A stretch of 64,000 bases of DNA from NCBI GenBank assembly GCA_021030905.1, contig JAGFMI010000008.1:558001-622000 (forward strand). The letters run 5' to 3'. The translations under genes and the position numbers were made by a program. Source of the DNA: Pyrenula massariospora (lineage: Eukaryota; Ascomycota; Eurotiomycetes; Pyrenulales; Pyrenulaceae). Below, piece by piece: positions 1 to 11,037 of the stretch. Numbering within the stretch: position 1 is the first letter of the stretch; each line of letters opens with the position of its first letter. The notes beneath the pieces are model-generated. The model worked only from the letters and a program-made list of their open reading frames with translations. It ran no database searches and was not told the DNA's origin.

Positions 1-12
1 TGACTCTCCATC

Positions 13-866
13 CTATTCCCACTGCGTCCCCTTCAGCCGCTGCATGAGATATTCAACCTCGACCACCTTTGTTAGAGGTATTACTAGGTTGGCGTACATT
101 GCAACGACCGCATCCGCATTGATCTTTTCTTGACCAGAATCAATCGCAGACGGGTCAGTGCCGTAAGTCGTTGCTTTCATACGCAGTCGGTCCAGCACCA
201 TTTGTTCAACTCGAGAGTCCGTGATTGCTGCATCGATCCCTTCTCGGTCATCCTTCTTGATCAATTCCACGAACTTCTCAGTCTCCTTCTGAAACTTCGA
301 CTCCGCTACGAATTTGCCGAAGTGAACACGTCGTGAGAGAGCCTGCAAAACGCTGACATCACAAGTCGCCGCTGATCCATAATTCTCCTTTGCTTCGCCT
401 CGATCTTCTCGGTCGAACTTTCGACAAGCAGAGGGGAGGACGTCGTTGATATACTTCTCACGGATTTGAGTGTTCACATTGACATTGTTGTCATGAAGGA
501 TCTTTGGGTATTCAATCGGTTGTAGGAGAGGCTGCTCTAAGACATTCGGAAAGAAGGGATACTCATCCGGTGCTTGATATCGCCGCATTTGAGAATGAAG
601 GCGTTCTTGTTCAGCTAGAAACCAATCCATGAGGCATAGGCTGCTGTTCGGAATTTTGAGGCTGCCGGGGATATAGATCGCCTTGTTGATAGGAAATTGA
701 ACACGTTCTATTAGATGAAATACGATTGTATCCTCGAGACGTCTGTTGTTGAATCAGCGCTCGATCTCTGGTGAACGGAAATTGTTGCTCCTAACATCAG
801 TTGGAATCTTATGTTCGCGAGGTCTAAGGCCTTGGAAGCATCTGACAGGTCGATCGCAGTATCCAT
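13..866 (-). CDS. ARO7: Chorismate mutase (eukaryotic AroQ type)
   Basis: Converts chorismate to prephenate, the branch point to phenylalanine and tyrosine, in the cytosol. Two exons, complement(13..742, 796..866), give 266 residues, close to the roughly 256 of the yeast enzyme. The 53-bp intron 743..795 is GT..AG and restores the conserved N-terminus, with residues RLEDTIVF and ERVQFPINK directly after the junction. The stretches YPFFPNVL and RRVHFGKFVAESKF and the C-terminal LMQRLKG also fit the family. The start at 866 gives the usual short acidic N-terminal helix. The fungal enzyme is allosteric (Trp activates, Tyr inhibits), which is family knowledge and not seen here. It is transcribed away from MDV1, with about 360 bp between the starts. 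The exon structure is predicted from frame and splice signals only. Confidence 0.93.
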
Positions 867-1225
867 GTTTTCAAGGCTCAACGGTTCAGAGGAATCTTAA
901 AAGAGAGCTGTCGCGATCGACCCTAGATTATGCGAGGAGTCTCCCGTAAGAGAGCCTTGATTGTGGTAAAGATGGATTGTTCGGGATTATTCAAAAGTAG
1001 TTTCCTGATCGCCAGCCGGGATTATCTGCAGAGCTCTGACGCGGGAAGCTCCACATTTTGAACCTCAAGCTTCGGCTCGGTTGCGAAGAACATTTTGATG
1101 TTTACCTTTGGCGCATGAAGTACCCCATGCCTCTCATCTTATATTGAAGGACACTTGCGTTTGTGTAGCTTGAATTAGCCCCATCTAATCCTGTCGTACG
1201 TGCATGGCTGGCTCACATAGTCGCC
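867..1225. promoter_or_regulatory. Divergent intergenic region between ARO7 and MDV1
   Basis: These 359 bp lie between two starts that point away from each other, so they must hold both promoters and 5' leaders. I see no convincing TATA box, no recognisable Gcn4-type site, and no other gene. Confidence 0.4.
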
Positions 1226-3408
1226 ATGCCTCGGAATCGCGAAGATCAACAATGGGGGACGAGGACGAGGGTATGCTGGGTTCTGCCCTGACAGTACGCG
1301 CATGCCTCGCAAAGATTCTGCAAATTCTAAAAGATGCGTAGACCCGAAACCTTGAAGCATTCAGCCGGAAGGTCACTACAACCGCGAGCCATCTTATGGG
1401 CGACTCATCTTCCCACGTGGGCTATTCGAACGCCATGGGGAGCCTCCATCGAACCATGCGCCGGCCTGGCATACAGCGCAGCGTCTTCTCCCTTGCACAA
1501 ACCAGCCCTACAGATCTCGTTCGGTCTCGCCTTTCTACAAATGAGATATCACATCGAGCCCTCACTTATCTTCCCGACGAGCTTTTGTCGAACATTCCCG
1601 AAGACGATAATACATACTCGTTATTCCAGGGTTTTCAAGCCTCGATGCCGGAGAAGGAACACAGAAAATCACACAGAAGGCGACATTCGAAGGGCCAGAA
1701 ATTAATTGAGGAAGGACAGGTCGAGGAGGAGGATACTCAAACTCCAAAGGGTGTGAGGAGACAGAGGGATAGGTTGAACCACCGTCTAGAGATGATGGAG
1801 ATTAGAAAAAACATGTGTAGCACGGAGATCCATGAGATCGACAGCAAGATTGCGAACTTTACAAACATGAGGAAGATTGTGCTGGACAGGTTGGCGGATA
1901 TAGAGTTGGAGGAGGTGGATGCGGAGCGTGAATGTAGATTCTCCAGCCCTATCGCAGGACCAGAAGTTGACATTCCCAGTGGCTGAGTTTGAATCAAAGC
2001 TTGAAGATATGGAAGACGAATTGGAATCTAAAGAAGACCTTGAAGGGGCGATCACTCCCACCGCCTCGCAGACAGAAGCCCCAACAGATGAAGCTGAAGA
2101 TGCGTCGTTCATGTCAGAATCAATATACGGCAAACTGTCTTCAGGTTCTCCTAAGACAAAAAGAATTAAACCATCGAGTGCGCATCTATGCCCCCCTTCA
2201 TGAAGACTGACGGATGAGTAACAAGATCTAGGACGAAAGTCTATGCCAATCTTGCACGAGCACTTCGAGCCCGGCTCCCCTATAAAATCACTCCCTGCCC
2301 ATAACGACACAATTACTGCTCTAGACTTTGATATCCCTTTCGGTACTATGGTTACCGCCGCCCTTGACGACACTGTCCGCGTCTGGGATCTCTCCGGCGG
2401 CCGCTGCATTGGCTTCCTCGAAGGCCACACCGCCTCAGTGCGCTGCCTCCAAGTCGAAGACAACATCGTCGCGACCGGTAGCTCCGACGCATCAATCCGC
2501 CTCTGGGACCTCTCCCGCGCCAATTATGACCCCTACGCCAATCAATCACAACCCTCGAAAGCCTCGACCGACGACACCGAAGACGACGGCCTGACATACG
2601 GCAACGACGAGGACCAAGAACCCCCGCCTCCCCCACCAAGCTCCCTATCAGACTGCCCACTCTTCACCCTCGAAGCCCACGTCGATTCCATAACCGCCCT
2701 CCACTTCCGCGGCGACACCCTCGTCTCGGGCTCCGCCGACAAAACCCTACGTCAATGGGATCTCACCAAAGGCCGCTGCGTGCAGACCCTGGACGTCCTC
2801 TGGGCCGCCGCCCAAGCCTCCTCCACCATCAACGCGTCTTCCAACCTCTCGTGGCGGCCCACGGGCCGCAAGGGCGACACGGGTGCAGACTTTGTCGGCG
2901 CGCTGCAGTGTTTCGACGCGGCGCTTGCGTGCGGGACGGCGGACGGGTTGGTGAGATTGTGGGATCTGCGGAGCGGGCAGGTTCATCGGAGTCTGGTGGG
3001 CCATACGGGGCCGGTGACAGCGCTCATGTTTGATGAGGTGCAGATTGTCACTGGGAGTGCGGATCGGAGTATTCGCGTATGTGTTCTCTTACCCCTTTCT
3101 CTTTCTATTCCCAATCTTGTGGGACAGTGTATGACTGACTACTTTTCGTACAGATATGGGACCTCCGAACCGGCGGCATCTTCGACGCGTACGCGTACAA
3201 CCATCCGGTTACGAGCATGATGTTTGACAGTCGCCGGATTGTGGCCGCCGCAGGCGAAGAAGTGGTTAAGATATACGACAAGGCCGAGAGTAGGCAGTGG
3301 GATTGCGGGCCGGGAGAGAGTGGGAGTGTTGTGGAGAGGGTTGCGGTGAGGGATGGATATCTGGTTGAGGGGAGGAAGAATGGGAGTGTTGGGGTGTGGG
3401 CTTGCTAA
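1226..3408 (+). CDS. MDV1: Mitochondrial division protein Mdv1 (coiled coil plus WD40)
   Basis: Adaptor that links Fis1 on the mitochondrial outer membrane to the dynamin Dnm1 during fission. Five exons, join(1226..1270, 1342..1933, 1980..2177, 2232..3076, 3154..3408), give 644 residues, the usual length in filamentous fungi. Residues about 16-140 are the Fis1-binding N-terminal region ([16 protein letters not shown]). About 154-245 is an acidic/basic coiled coil ([12 protein letters not shown]). Then come [19 protein letters not shown] and a WD40 propeller from about 295 to the end ([24 protein letters not shown]), closing with [14 protein letters not shown]. The junctions at 2177/2232 and 3076/3154 restore conserved residues exactly. 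Exon 1 encodes only 15 residues and is the weakest part of the model; a different upstream start is possible. Confidence 0.92.
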
Positions 3409-3718
3409 TATAAGATGGACCTTGGACTGTCCTGCATAACTTGGTGAAGAAAGACGCGAAGAAGTCTAGGGTTGTTGTTTCTTTGAGACCGGTTAGAGAT
3501 GGTTTGATTCGGGTATAGCATGTGAATAGTAGACTAGACCGCACATTTTCAGGTCCAAACTTTCCTCGCAATGCAAAAACGTGCACCGGGTATCTCAAAA
3601 ACAGAAATCAAAGATTACCATGCGGTCACGCTCTTCACACCCGCAAACAAATTTCCCTCCCTTGCTGACTTAGCGTACTCTTCATTCGTCATCTCATCGA
3701 GCATCTCATCGCGAACAA

Positions 3719-4387
3719 CTAAAACCACCTCCCGCCAGTCGCCTTCCTGTCCACGCCCACCACATGAGAATCTTCCTCCTTCTTAACACCCCCCACCATT
3801 CCGCCCCCTCTCTCCCTCTCACGCTGCCACGCTCTAACAACCCCCCGAACAGCATCCCACCCCTCCCCCTCCCCCTCCGTCCGGAACGGCTTCGGCTTCG
3901 GCATCGTCATCCTCACCCGCCGCAGCTGCACTTCGGTACCTTCTTTACCCGCCGGCTCTGCTCGTTGGTCGGACGGGAAGAGCATCCGCAGCACCTGTCC
4001 GGATAGCTTCAATACCACCACCTTCGACCGCCCGTGCTCCGTCTTCCGGCGCTTCGTCTTCGGCCCGTCTGCGTGTCGGTCGTCCGCGATCCTGCGGCGT
4101 TTCGGCGTCGGCGCGCACTCGATCTCTCGCTCCCTCTCCCGCTGGCGCCGGGACGGGTTCCGTATACGTACCGGCCGATCCGCCCGTAACGTCGGTGACG
4201 ACGACGTAGTCGCAGACGTAGAAGCAGATATAGATGTGGGGGGAGGGGTAGGGGGTGGAGTGTAAGGGATGCCCATGCGGGCAAAGTCGGCGGCGGTCTC
4301 TGGTTCGGTGTTCGGGGGGACGGTGTGGATTGGGCTGTTGGGGAGGTAGGGGGTTTTGAGGGTTGGGGTGGGGGTGGGGGAGGACAT
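3719..4387 (-). CDS. Hypothetical basic, Pro/Ser-rich protein
   Basis: A single-exon frame of 222 residues that I do not recognise. The N-terminal third is rich in Pro, Thr and Ser, including a run of TPPPTPPP type. Residues about 75-120 are strongly basic with nuclear-localisation-like clusters (PKRRRIAD, KTKRRKTEHGR). A short hydrophobic segment (KVVVLKLSGQVLRMLF, about 122-137) and a stretch with alternating R/E follow. The composition suggests a nuclear, poorly structured protein. It converges on MDV1 with about 310 bp between the stop codons, and a 24-bp minisatellite lies upstream of its start. Codon use looks coding and the frame is open over 669 bp, but a strongly G+C-skewed region can hold chance frames. 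Confidence 0.55.
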   Translation of the reverse strand: MSSPTPTPTLKTPYLPNSPIHTVPPNTEPETAADFARMGIPYTPPPTPPPTSISASTSATTSSSPTLRADRPVRIRNPSRRQREREREIECAPTPKRRRIADDRHADGPKTKRRKTEHGRSKVVVLKLSGQVLRMLFPSDQRAEPAGKEGTEVQLRRVRMTMPKPKPFRTEGEGEGWDAVRGVVRAWQRERERGGGMVGGVKKEEDSHVVGVDRKATGGRWF

Positions 4388-4498
4388 GGTCTAGAGGTGT
4401 GATGTGAGGGGAGGGGAGGTGTTTGGTGGGGGGTTGATTGAGAGAAGGCGAGGAACGAGGGTGTTTTGGGTGTGATTGTGTTGTGGTTTGGTGGGGAG

Positions 4499-4715
4499 TT
4501 AGCTGGATGTTTTGGTGTGTAGTTAGTTGGGTGTTTTGGTGCGTAGTTGTACGTCTTGCTGTGCACTTAATCGTATGTCTCGGTATGCAGTTAGTTGTAT
4601 GTCTTGGTGTGTAGTTAGCTGTATGTCTTGGTGTGTAGTTAGCTGTATGTCTTGGTGTGTAGTTAGCTGTATGTCTTGGTGTGTGTCTTGGTGTGTAGTC
4701 AGTTATATGTCTTGG
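4499..4715. repeat. 24-bp minisatellite, about 9 copies
   Basis: Tandem units of the form AGCTGTATGTCTTGGTGTG plus TAGTT (24 bp). Central copies at about 4595-4690 are nearly identical. Outer copies carry point changes and length changes of a few bases. The array is 111-330 bp upstream of the start of the minus-strand gene at 3719-4387, so it may lie in that promoter. Because 24 is divisible by three, the array creates long repetitive frames on both strands that are not genes. Confidence 0.9.
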
Positions 4716-4872
4716 GGAACACTGGTGTACAGGAGGAAAGATGTGAATTGGAAAAAAGGAGGGGTTGGGAAGAAATACAGGTGAATAGGCGCGAAAAACT
4801 GCATTTTCCCAAAGTCTTATGAATGAGCATATTGTCCTACGGTACAGGAAGTGTGGGTTTGTGGTAGGGCGA

Positions 4873-4943
4873 ATGAGCGGACACGCCAAAGTGCTGTATG
4901 AGCAGGTATGAGCGGACATGCCAAGAACGTTGTATGAGCAGAT
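4873..4943. repeat. Direct tandem duplication of about 35 bp
   Basis: Two adjacent copies begin with ATGAGCGGACA and end with TGTATGAGCAG (4873-4907 and 4908-4943). They differ at a few positions. Function unknown. Confidence 0.7.
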
Positions 4944-6358
4944 CTGAGCGTTTGAACGTCAACTTTTATTCTGTTAGAGACGAGGACCGAAGATGACTAG
5001 TTCTCGATGACTCCGAAGCAGGAAGCTTGTCTGTCATGTCATTATAGATTATGTTCTCGTGCAAATTATCGCGACTGCAAAGGTACCACATCTTGAGGTA
5101 GTTAGCCGGGTCTTGTTCATACATGAGGCAATTAACTTATCGAAAAAAGGTAGCCGCCCCCAGACACATAGTGTCCAGGGACGACAGGTCCCCAGCCTTC
5201 CACCATGTCCACTCAAGCCTAGTACTCTCTTCAGCATATGGAGAAAAATTTAGACAGGCCCCTCCTCATTCGTCACATGTGCTCCTTCATTCTACTCTTG
5301 ATAGTCCATAGAGAGCTAATTTCACAATCCAGACGAGAGTCCTGTCTTGCATTCGTTTGCTTGAGCAGAGAGCCGAGTCCTCCACTAGGGTCAATCGCTA
5401 GGCAAGTAGCTTCGCAGACAAGCACTAAGCTTTGATCCTCACTCGAGAAAGGTCCCGCTAGGCATGCTTTTTGATCCCATCGTTCGATCCAAGGCGAAAA
5501 GCAAAGCTGCCGCTGAACAGGCAAAGAGGCTAGGACAGGCTCGTTAAAGTCTGGCTGCATCGAAATCGCTTCAAGTGAACATGAGTAGAATTGGATACAT
5601 GCGACTACTGTGCCTTGAAGTGGGAGAGAACTGTTTGGATTTCCTCACTGCATCCGAGATCCTAGGCGACAAGGATTCTGGCAGCGAGCATTAGGGACAC
5701 AAGTGGAAGCTGCGAATTTGGCACATCAGCAACAAAGTGAGGAAGGTCATACTCCTAGATTTCGTCCCATCAACCACTTATTCAGCATCATCTCCGAAAC
5801 CTTGCACCACAGCCGACGATACCCGCAGACTTTGGTCGAATTCCTCAACATTCAACCCCTGATAAACAGGAATGATGCCTCTCTCATTTGTAATACAGCC
5901 AACTCAGAGACAAGTCTTTGTTTCCTCTCCGTCATCTCACGGTCGAGCCGATACGATATGGAGGGCAGAAGCTCTTATCGAGCGAAGCGCACAAAGGACA
6001 TCTGAGAAAATCGCTTCCTACTCCCCGGAAGGAGGGTCATCATGAAAGCAAGACCTTAAAGGCCCGACTGACACTGCATCGGCGCTCACTCTGACCCTGT
6101 GCTGAACACAAGGAGAGCGATTGACACGGTTGATCAGGATGTTACACACCGGTGGTGGGTGCCGTGGTATGTCTCTGGAGAGCGAGCTTCCGCAATGAAG
6201 AGGATGGTTTCAGCGGTGAGAGTTGGAGGGTCGAGGCCAAGATATCAAGACACCTTGGTGTAGGCGGAGGCAAGTCGTCGTTTTGCATCTACGGTTGGCT
6301 GGAGTAGAGATCAAGCCAGGGAAAGACACCACATAGAACTTCTAGCATGTTTTACGAA

Positions 6359-6491
6359 GCCTGGCTACAACCTAGAGAGTTGATTCCGACCAATGCGCCT
6401 TACACAGAGCCTAGTCGCAATCCACATCAAGATTGCTTTCGACTTTGCATACGGCCTGGCTACAACTTCCGTAACGGCTGATTCCGACCAA
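6359..6491. repeat. Imperfect direct repeat, two copies
   Basis: The block GCCTGGCTACAAC followed 10-13 bp later by TGATTCCGACCAA occurs at 6359-6393 and again at 6454-6491. The 60 bp between the copies are unrelated. It could be a remnant of a small duplicated element. Confidence 0.6.
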
Positions 6492-7513
6492 GGGACTTCG
6501 CAGAACAGACCTTCGATTCCGGTGCCTTGTTTGTAGGCGGGCTAGATTGATCCACTCTGAGCTGATGATGCAAAACAAAGTACCGAATGAGCAGGACAGA
6601 ACCCACTCATTCCGCCTCTCTTCCCTCTCTCAATACCGCCTTCCCGCAAAGCATCTCACAAAGATCCTTTACTTGATCACGTATAATGCCCAGCTGGTGA
6701 TTCCGACACGCGTTCCAACGTGGACACTTACCCAAACTGACGCATGGAATCACTTCTTTCACTGCTCCAACGGAGCTCTGGACGTCTAACCCATTTTCAC
6801 TTTCCCGCATTGGCTTTCTGCTCTGTCGGCGTGAGCCAAGCAAGGCATCCAGCTTCAGCAAGAGAGCTGAGTCATGAGTCGACAACTTGACCGCGAAACT
6901 GGCCGGCTCAAGGGGCGCGGCAAACCGAGAAAATACTTAGGGTTAAGTTCCGACTTCCAACCTCTGAGTGAGGCTAATCGCGGCTCTTGTGAGACCATGC
7001 CATGAGGCTCGAGCGTTGACGTCGCTTCGATCAAAGAGTCCCGAGGGACACATGTCAGCCGGTAGACTGTGTGGAGATTGAGCTGTATGGGGTGCCACGA
7101 AGGACGAGAGGGTGGTGAATGCAGGGGCGTCTGGCTGAAGTTGGGCTCTGAAAGCAAAGATTGGCTGCAGCGAAAGGTATGAGATAGCGATGGGAATCTC
7201 ATGGTTGATAGTCAATCCAAGAGTCGACCGCTTCCTTTCTGTTGGAGACGATACGACCATCCGCTACAATTGTTGTAGCAAAGTGCAGTGAGGATTGCGT
7301 AAAATTAAAGTGAATTGGTCCATTCGCGTGACGCGATCTTAGCGTGTTTTTTGTGGTCGTGTAATAGGTTAACGTTCTAAGGTAGAGTTCCGAGTTTTAA
7401 AGATTTACAAAAATTACGATTTTAAATTTAATCAGAATTTATATTAAAATTTTACTTTAATTTTTAAATATCATTAAAATATCTTATTTTTTTTTAAATA
7501 AGAATCCCAGCGG

Positions 7514-7671
7514 TCGTTCCTGAAAATCTTAGCACTGTTTCTGGAAATCTTGGCACCGGTTCTGGGAACTTCAACACCATTCGAGGCTCGGTGACAAAGG
7601 TCGTGGCCGATTATGTTGCCCCGCACTACGCCAAAACGATCGGTCACGACCTCTGTCACCCCGCCTCGATT
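7514..7671. repeat. Three 21-bp repeats followed by an imperfect inverted repeat
   Basis: Bases about 7514-7576 hold three copies of a 21-bp unit close to GGTTCTGGAAATCTTGGCAC. They run directly into an inverted repeat whose arms are 7579-7611 and 7639-7671. The arms match at 28 of 33 positions around a 27-base loop. The A+T-rich patch just before it resembles the decayed retroelement further right in base composition. It may be a decayed non-autonomous element; no terminal repeats or target duplication were found. Confidence 0.55.
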
Positions 7672-7970
7672 ATTAAGAATCTTGTGCACCATTTCCGGGA
7701 ATAGGAACCTTTTTTGTTTTTGAACCATAGAATGTCCTAGCCGTCCTAGTGGTAGCTATGTAGCGTATAGCTATAATTTAAGGTGCTGCCACTTCTTATT
7801 CCCAGAAAATAAGCCGTCCGCCTCAGACTGCCTCTTCTTTACTCTATGGTTACTCCTCTATCTATAGTTCTGATTACTTGCTTGACAATTCATCCTAACT
7901 TTAGCCATTCTCATCTTCCATTCCTCACTCTTCCACGACCTCCACATCATTTCCTCAGCTTGGTTCAGAA

Positions 7971-9935
7971 ATGGATTTGGAAGCCTCTCACTGGGAGGAG
8001 ATCGCTAAGTTGGCCCAAGAGCATCGTGATCAATCAATTGCGAAGGTCACACCAGCAGTGCCAGATGTTCCCCTTCACCTGCCTTTAGATGTCAGTCAGC
8101 TACCTAGGGAGTTATTGTCCAGCTCCGAGATCACCATTACAGAGTCCCACTCAGAGGACCTTCTCGTTGACATGGCTTCTGGAAAACTAACATGTAAAGA
8201 AGTGACGACCGCTTTCTTACGCAGGGCCGGGCTGGCTCAGAAATTGGTAAGCGGAATATCCTTATGTTACTATCAAGCCTATTTCATTCACAGCACAAGC
8301 TGGGTTGAGGAGGTCGAAGCATATTATTACCCTAAATATCATTTAGAACCCCTGCGTGGGAAACTATTATTGCCCACTACACTGCTAGCATGTTCAAAGG
8401 CTTTCCACTGTCGATGGCTATAATCTCACCTTTGACGAGCAGGCGAACTGTATCACGGAGCTGCTTCCAGAAGCAGCATTAGAGCGCGCCGAATATCTTG
8501 ACAGGTACTATGCTGCACACCAAAAGTCAATCGGTCCTCTACACGGGCTTCCTATTAGCGTCAAGGAGCATGTTTCGATGAAAGGTTTACGTGTCACTGC
8601 AGGCTTTGTGTCCTGGTGGGACGAAAGAGCCACCGACGATGCCCTCATTCTGCAATTTCTTTGGAAAGCAGGATGTGTTTTCTTCGCACGAACGACGGAA
8701 CCGCAGACTCTGATGCATCTCGAGACATCCTCCAATCTATACGGCGAAACAGTATGCCCGTTCAATCGGAACTTGAGCTGTGGTGGCTCGTCCGGCGGTG
8801 AAGGAGCTTTGATAGCCTTACGAGGCAGTTGTCTGGGTATTGGAACTGATATAGGCGGCAGTATTCGATCTCCTTCGGCTAATAATGGCCTTTACGGCCT
8901 CAGGCCTACCAGCTATCGCCTCCCCATCAGTGGCTTAGCCGCGACAATGTCAGGTCAAGAGCATATCGTCCCCGTAATTGGCCCCCTTAGCACGTCTTTG
9001 GAGGGAATTAAACGCTTCATGAAAGCAATCATCTCGCAGAAACCTTGGCTATACGACCCTATGCTTCTTCCATTTCCCTGGCGCGACGATGTAAACTATT
9101 TTCCTTTGTCTAACGGGAGTCGCAAACTCAAAATCGCCGTTCTTTGGCATGATGGAGTTGTACAGCCTCATCCTCCCATTCAACGGGCTCTCCGTGACCT
9201 TTGTGAGCGGTTGAGCAAGTTGGAAGAGGTCGAACTTCTGGACTGGAAACCTTACAAGCATGATCAAGCCTGGGATATACTGTCGTCTCTATACTTTGCG
9301 GATGGCGCCCAAGATGAGAAAAAAGCCATCGCAGCCAGTGGTGAACCGTGGAGACCGTTAAGCGAGTGGATCATCAAGGAGCAGCCACGTGTCAAAGAAC
9401 TAACAATACCCGAACTGTGGCAATGGACGGCCAAACGAGATCAATATCGTATGGAGTATGCAAAAGTATGGAACGAGACTGCCACAGGTGAAGGATTGGA
9501 AGGCATGGTTGATGTCATTCTTTGCCCTGCTGGACCAGGCGCTGCGCCCCCTCTGAATCATGCAAAGTACTGGGGATATACATCACAGTGGAATCTACTG
9601 GACTATCCCGCACTTATTTTCCCGGTTACAACGGTGGATCCAGAGAAGGATAGAGCCGGAGATGATTTTAAGCCACTCAGTGACAAGGACCAGTGGAATC
9701 ATGACCTCTGTATGTCTCCCTCTCGTAGCGGCATCTAATGTCTATGTTTATGCTAAGTCCGGCCTAGACATCCCAGAACGTTACGATGCTGCGCCCGTTT
9801 CACTTCAACTTGTTGGGAGGAGATATGACGACGAGAAGGTATGGAATTAAAAGCTGCTCAGGCATTGTTCTGATTTCTATATAGGTGATCGAGGCTCTCG
9901 AAGTTATTACACGTAAAGTTAAGCTTCCTCTCTGA
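7971..9935 (+). CDS. Amidase (amidase-signature family, acetamidase-like)
   Basis: Hydrolyses an amide to acid plus ammonia with a Ser-cisSer-Lys triad. The four-exon model join(7971..8246, 8443..9709, 9768..9838, 9885..9935) gives 554 residues, the length of fungal acetamidases (about 548). Catalytic Lys133 lies in ISVKEH, cis-Ser208 in CGGSSGGE and nucleophile Ser232 in DIGGSIRSP. The 75- and 24-residue spacings equal those of fatty acid amide hydrolase. The C-terminus, APVSLQLVGRRYDDEKV, is recovered only through the introns at 9710..9767 and 9839..9884. Substrate cannot be told from sequence; acetamide-like or other short amides are likely. Intron 1, 196 bp, is unusually long for this window. 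No signal peptide is seen, so a cytosolic enzyme is likely. Confidence 0.9.
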
Positions 9936-11037
9936 CCTAACGACGTTTTCTCCGCCTACCATCGATAGCCTAGCGCAATCGAACGTCCAAGGAAACGCCG
10001 GGGATAATTGTGCAAGGAGGGAGGATTTTCCATGCTAGGGAATGTCTCGCGGAGCAGCGCGATACGATAACCATTTCATACATCAATTTCATAAATTTGA
10101 AGCCATTTAGATGCTTTCGATTTAGACGGTCTACCCCGTGAAACGCGACCTTGATCGGGGCCCCGATTCCAGCTTCACCAGATCATGCGATCACCACAGC
10201 CGGGTCGTATCCCGTGTTGGTACCAAAAGCGCTCAATAGACAGTAATCATAATACGATTGGAGAAGAGTCCAGCGCCGTGCCGGTGTCTTGTCCCATCGC
10301 GAAAGGACACATCAAGACTTGTCCAGCCCAACCTTCCAATCGAAAGCACGCATTTTGCTCGCCCATCAACATGGGATGTCAAGTACTTTAACGTGTCGTG
10401 TGTTCCTCATTTTGCAGGCGTGCAGGCGCCATTCATTTAGCGAAGCCTGAAATTACAAGCCAGTAGAGTTCTTCGAAGGCGTTCGATGAACGGTGGGGCA
10501 GCCAAATGCACCCTAACTGCAATGTCAAAGCCGTATCTGGTAGATGTAGATTTTTTGTAACCTATTTGGAATTAATGCCAGGAAGAGAAATAGTGATGTA
10601 AAACCAAGAATAAAAAACACAAGAGCTATTCTAGCTGTGACTGTTTGACATGGCGGAGTCGGCCTTCGGTGCTGGTACAAAAAAAATTACTCACTAGGGC
10701 CGGACGGTGCTAATATATAAAAAAAAGATATAATTTCTAAGCCTATATAGGACCGCGCATTGAGCGCCCAGCGTATGGCGCCTATATATCTACGCCGTAC
10801 GGATTGCGGCTTTACGAACGGACACATAAGGTTCGTCGCAGGCGAATCAATCAGCAAAGCACCCGGAGGATAGCCACTCCAGCCTCTCAACAGCGGCCCC
10901 CTATTCGTCCTTCCCCGTCACCGCGCACGCTAGCTTCGTCTGTCCTTCAAAGTGCTTCGCCCTCAGCAACTAAAAGGCTATTCAGAGCTATTGCATATGT
11001 TTACGCAGTGTCAAGCATGGTCATTAACGAGATATAG
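9936..11037. other. Intergenic, no gene recognised
   Basis: About 1.1 kb with only short, unsupported frames. An A+T-rich patch lies near 10680-10800. A frame at 10804-11037 runs in phase into the rhodopsin relic but shows no family motif itself. Confidence 0.4.

Larger units (their letters stand above)
4388..7970. other. Gene-poor interval with small repeats
   Basis: About 3.6 kb without a convincing gene. Frames are short, overlap on both strands and lack family motifs. It contains the minisatellite at 4499, a 35-bp doublet at 4873, an imperfect 37-bp duplication at 6359/6454, an A+T-rich patch around 7380-7500 and the repeat/hairpin at 7514-7671, each listed separately. Confidence 0.5.

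Noticed and set aside
4499-4715. Array that might look like a CRISPR
   Set aside because: Units are head-to-tail without unique spacers, in a eukaryote.
3945-4919. 324-codon minus-strand frame full of TPRHT-type repeats
   Set aside because: It is the translation of the 24-bp minisatellite and the antisense of a real gene's frame; the 24-bp period keeps all frames open.
5461-5510. GTTCGATCC T-loop-like motif suggesting a tRNA
   Set aside because: Neither a T-stem nor an acceptor stem pairs around it.
5273-6005. Frames at 5273-5560 (-) and 5703-6005 (+)
   Set aside because: Both start and end without motif, introns or homologous features; length is expected by chance in this base composition.
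7380-7500. A+T patch as a solo LTR of the copia-like element
   Set aside because: Only a few short matches (TCCGA..TTTTA) to the 104-bp LTR; no gapless alignment or target duplication.
7474-7728. 84-codon minus-strand frame over the 21-bp repeats and hairpin
   Set aside because: Repeat-derived translation; no protein features.
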